DNA from: Oceanimonas sp052119705 | Lineage (GTDB): Bacteria; Pseudomonadota; Gammaproteobacteria; Enterobacterales; Aeromonadaceae | Assembly: GCF_052119705.1 (NCBI RefSeq) | Contig: NZ_JBGQOP010000008.1 | Location: forward strand, 1 to 64,000 | Length of the DNA: 64,000 nt | Reading direction: 5' to 3' | Shown: positions 62,402-64,000 of the stretch, piece after piece | How positions within the stretch are numbered: the first letter of the stretch is position 1 | Layout: each line of letters opens with the position of its first letter | Made by a program: the position numbers and the translations under genes | Notes under the pieces: generated by a model | What the model saw: the letters and a program-made list of their open reading frames with translations, nothing else | What the model was told of the DNA's origin: nothing | The model's database searches: none

Positions 62402-63187
62402 GACAACACCTAACACTGAGTTTTAATATAACGACGGATATCATCACCAGCAATCACATGCTGGCTAGCATAGTCGGGGTAAACGAGCTTACAACTTAAC
62501 GTATGCAGTAAAGCCTATAACGTTAAATTTATGGCGTTACGTGTGCGACATAAGCAGGTTATAACGCTGGCACCTACTTTACCCTCTATCGCCTACTATG
62601 ATGATTTTTCATGCGGGCATTACCTACACATGCCCGCTCTGTACCGATGAAGAATAGCTACGAATACTGGGGTTGAATACCTAACCGCGTATTGGGAAAA
62701 CACATTTATCAACAGCACAAACGTCAGTCCAAAGAGCGGATTAACGGACGAGTGATGCAACTAAAGAGGGTAAGCCGAAGGATCTTACTGGCTGAGCACC
62801 AAAAATCAATATTTTTAACCTAAAATCGGCTATCAGACTGATTTTAGACGTTTTAACCTGAAAAATTTTCCGACATATTGTAAATCTTTAACTATGATTA
62901 GCTCGAATATATATACAGCTCTATATTTTAACTCAACTGAGTCTGCATCATAACGAGCTGCAAGTTAGCAATAAAAAGATGACGAACCGGCGCTCTTAAA
63001 CTGAGTAGTAGCCCATTTGTTTTAATTAGCAAATGGCATTCGCAAAATGCAAGGCTATATTAATCCTACTGCTGTAAAAATGGCTTATTATTAACGAGAT
63101 AAAAGTTTTCTTTCTAATTAACTTGCTTCATTTTAAATGAAGATGTAAATTTAACTCATAAAAAATTATAACCATTAGGTGGATGCA
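62402..63187. promoter_or_regulatory. Long AT-rich divergent region, NhaC gene / hns
   Basis: Nearly 790 bases without a supportable gene. The hns-proximal 350 bases are very AT-rich, including GAATATATATACAGC and TTTAAATGAAGATG. This fits the autoregulated, H-NS-binding promoters of hns genes. AGGTGG lies before the hns ATG. Confidence 0.45.
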
Positions 63188-63598
63188 ATGACTGAATTCT
63201 TGAAAACACTACTGAACATCCGTAGTTTACGTGCGGCAACTCGAGATCTAACTTTGGATCAAATGGAAGAAGCCCTAGCTAAACTGTCTAGCGTGATTGA
63301 AGAACAGCGCGAAACTAAAGCAGCTGAGCAAGCAGTCGCCCAAGAACGTGAACGCAAGCTGAAAGAATACATGGAACAAATGGCCGCTGACGGCATTGAT
63401 TTAAGTGATTTGCTAGAATTGGCAGAACCAGCTAAAAAAGTAAGTGCTCCTCGTAGCAAGCGCCCAGCTAAGTACGAATACACTGACGAAACTGGCGAAT
63501 ACAGAACTTGGACTGGTCAAGGCCGTAAGCCTTCACCAATTAAAAATGCCATGGATAATGGCACTAAAACATTAGAAGATTTCCTTATTAAAAACTAA
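63188..63598 (+). CDS. hns: Nucleoid-associated protein H-NS
   Basis: A 136-residue H-NS family protein. The N-terminal oligomerisation helices start MTEFLKTLLNIRSLRAATRD, a charged coiled coil runs to about residue 60, and the C-terminal DNA-binding domain has RPAKYEYTDETGEYRTWTGQ followed by GRKPSPIKNAM with the TWTGQGR AT-hook-like loop, ending LEDFLIKN. It silences AT-rich and horizontally acquired DNA. In E. coli H-NS also represses the cas operon, which gives a possible link to the CRISPR locus here. Confidence 0.95.
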   Translation: MTEFLKTLLNIRSLRAATRDLTLDQMEEALAKLSSVIEEQRETKAAEQAVAQERERKLKEYMEQMAADGIDLSDLLELAEPAKKVSAPRSKRPAKYEYTDETGEYRTWTGQGRKPSPIKNAMDNGTKTLEDFLIKN

Positions 63599-63616
63599 TA
63601 AAGACTATCTGATAAG

Positions 63617-63645
63617 TTTTAAAAGGGCCGTTAGGCCCTTTTTTA
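63617..63645 (+). terminator. Rho-independent terminator after hns
   Basis: AAAAGGGCC and GGCCCTTTT form a perfect nine-base stem around GTTA with further T residues after it, 22 bases past the stop. Confidence 0.92.
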
Positions 63646-63710
63646 TGCCTGAAATTTAGCATACCCAGCTATTGCCACCTGAGTAACTCATTGATAGAAA
63701 AAAGGCTTAT

Positions 63711-63932
63711 TTATCTCGGTTTCAATAACCCATACAAAGGCTCGGCTAGGCCGTTATGCTTTAACTCATAGATAAGCGCCAATTCTGCCCCTATGGGGCC
63801 GCTTGGCCAACCCTGACGCTCTAACCAACATAAATACCCTAACGGTAAGGTGAGCAGCGCTTGCCCACTATGCTTACCAAATGGCATGGGTTTATTAATG
63901 ATCGTTAATAGCTCTGTCGTGTTCAGGCTCAC
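63711..63932 (-). CDS. DUF3820 family small protein
   Basis: A 73-residue DUF3820 protein with the family core MPFGKHSGQALLTLPLGYLC followed by WLERQGWP and a C-terminal IYELKHNGL. The family is short, soluble and of unknown function, sometimes annotated as a putative quorum-sensing regulator. The start is GTG, with AAGGAA ten bases upstream. The final 68 bases of the window belong to the next intergenic region and show a hairpin (GGCGCATATA/TATATGCGCC). Confidence 0.8.
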   Translation of the reverse strand: MSLNTTELLTIINKPMPFGKHSGQALLTLPLGYLCWLERQGWPSGPIGAELALIYELKHNGLAEPLYGLLKPR

Positions 63933-63968
63933 GTGTTTTTATTCCTTAAATTTCATTTTATTCATAAA

Positions 63969-63995
63969 AAAGGCGCATATATTATATGCGCCTCT
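63969..63995. terminator. Hairpin at the window edge
   Basis: AGGCGCATATA and TATATGCGCCT are almost contiguous inverted repeats, flanked by an A-run on the left and CTATAAC on the right. It is probably the terminator of a gene that starts beyond the window end and reads leftwards. Confidence 0.55.
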
Positions 63996-64000
63996 ATAAC

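Noticed and set aside
62417..62700. Lysine riboswitch before the NhaC-family gene
   Set aside because: Some NhaC-type genes carry one, but the conserved core elements could not be found here.

Overview
The window looks like chromosomal DNA of a mid-GC marine gammaproteobacterium. The BtuCD, BioBFCD/BioA, FadIJ, FadL, PutP, HtpX, H-NS, Tas and YfcA proteins all read like enterobacterial or Aeromonadales/Vibrio-type orthologues. I lean towards an Oceanimonas/Oceanisphaera-like Aeromonadales member, but this is inference. No rRNA, tRNA, prophage or insertion sequence was recognised.

Layout. 0-21 kb is housekeeping and stress DNA: a YjiH-type membrane protein, an orphan VasI/TagO-like secreted protein, a Pro-tRNA editing domain protein, YhbW-type and ABM/VOC enzymes, vitamin B12 import genes (btuC, btuD), a TSUP permease and the methionine sulfoxide repair pair msrA-msrB. 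Next come a divergent RimK-like ATP-grasp / GNAT-C39 pair, two tandem glycine-zipper proteins, a Tat-exported PhoX phosphatase behind a Pho box, Tas, and an ECF sigma factor with a secreted partner. 21.3-38.6 kb is a complete type I-E CRISPR-Cas locus. It has an array of 111 repeats and 110 spacers, then cas2-cas1-cas6e-cas5e-cas7e-cas11-cas8e, a 0.54 kb gap, cas3 and a WYL-domain regulator, all reading leftwards. 38.9-42.7 kb is an MBOAT/SGNH polysaccharide-acylation operon. 43.9-50.6 kb holds htpX and the biotin genes (bioB-F-C-D divergent from bioA, with a BirA-type operator). 50.6-60.7 kb holds fadIJ with a FadR-type site, an ECF sigma/DUF3379 pair, putP, fadL and an EAL-HDOD protein. The end has an NhaC-family antiporter, hns and a DUF3820 gene.

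The most exciting part is the gap between cas3 and cas8e. On the plus strand, antisense to the cas genes, two degenerate I-E repeats lie exactly 61 bases apart (34886-34913 and 34947-34975). The first keeps the 8-nt handle ATGAACCG and a re-paired stem. Its 33-nt 'spacer' matches a site just 84 bases away (34813-34829) that carries a perfect AAG PAM. The match is 5+5+5 bases with mismatches only at positions 6, 12 and 18, exactly the flipped-out positions of I-E Cascade. This has all the marks of a Cas-regulating crRNA-like RNA (CreR/CreA type) that would make Cascade repress its own operon. Two small ORFs lie between the target and cas8e. A CapW/BrxR-like WYL regulator sits upstream of cas3, suggesting layered control.

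Beyond the far (oldest) end of the I-E array, 21281-21396 carries degenerate repeats that match the type I-F consensus, a probable relic of a lost I-F array. A family of composite intergenic repeats (heptamers GTGAAGG plus CCACGGA motifs) decorates the ends of convergent genes and interrupts the bio operon.
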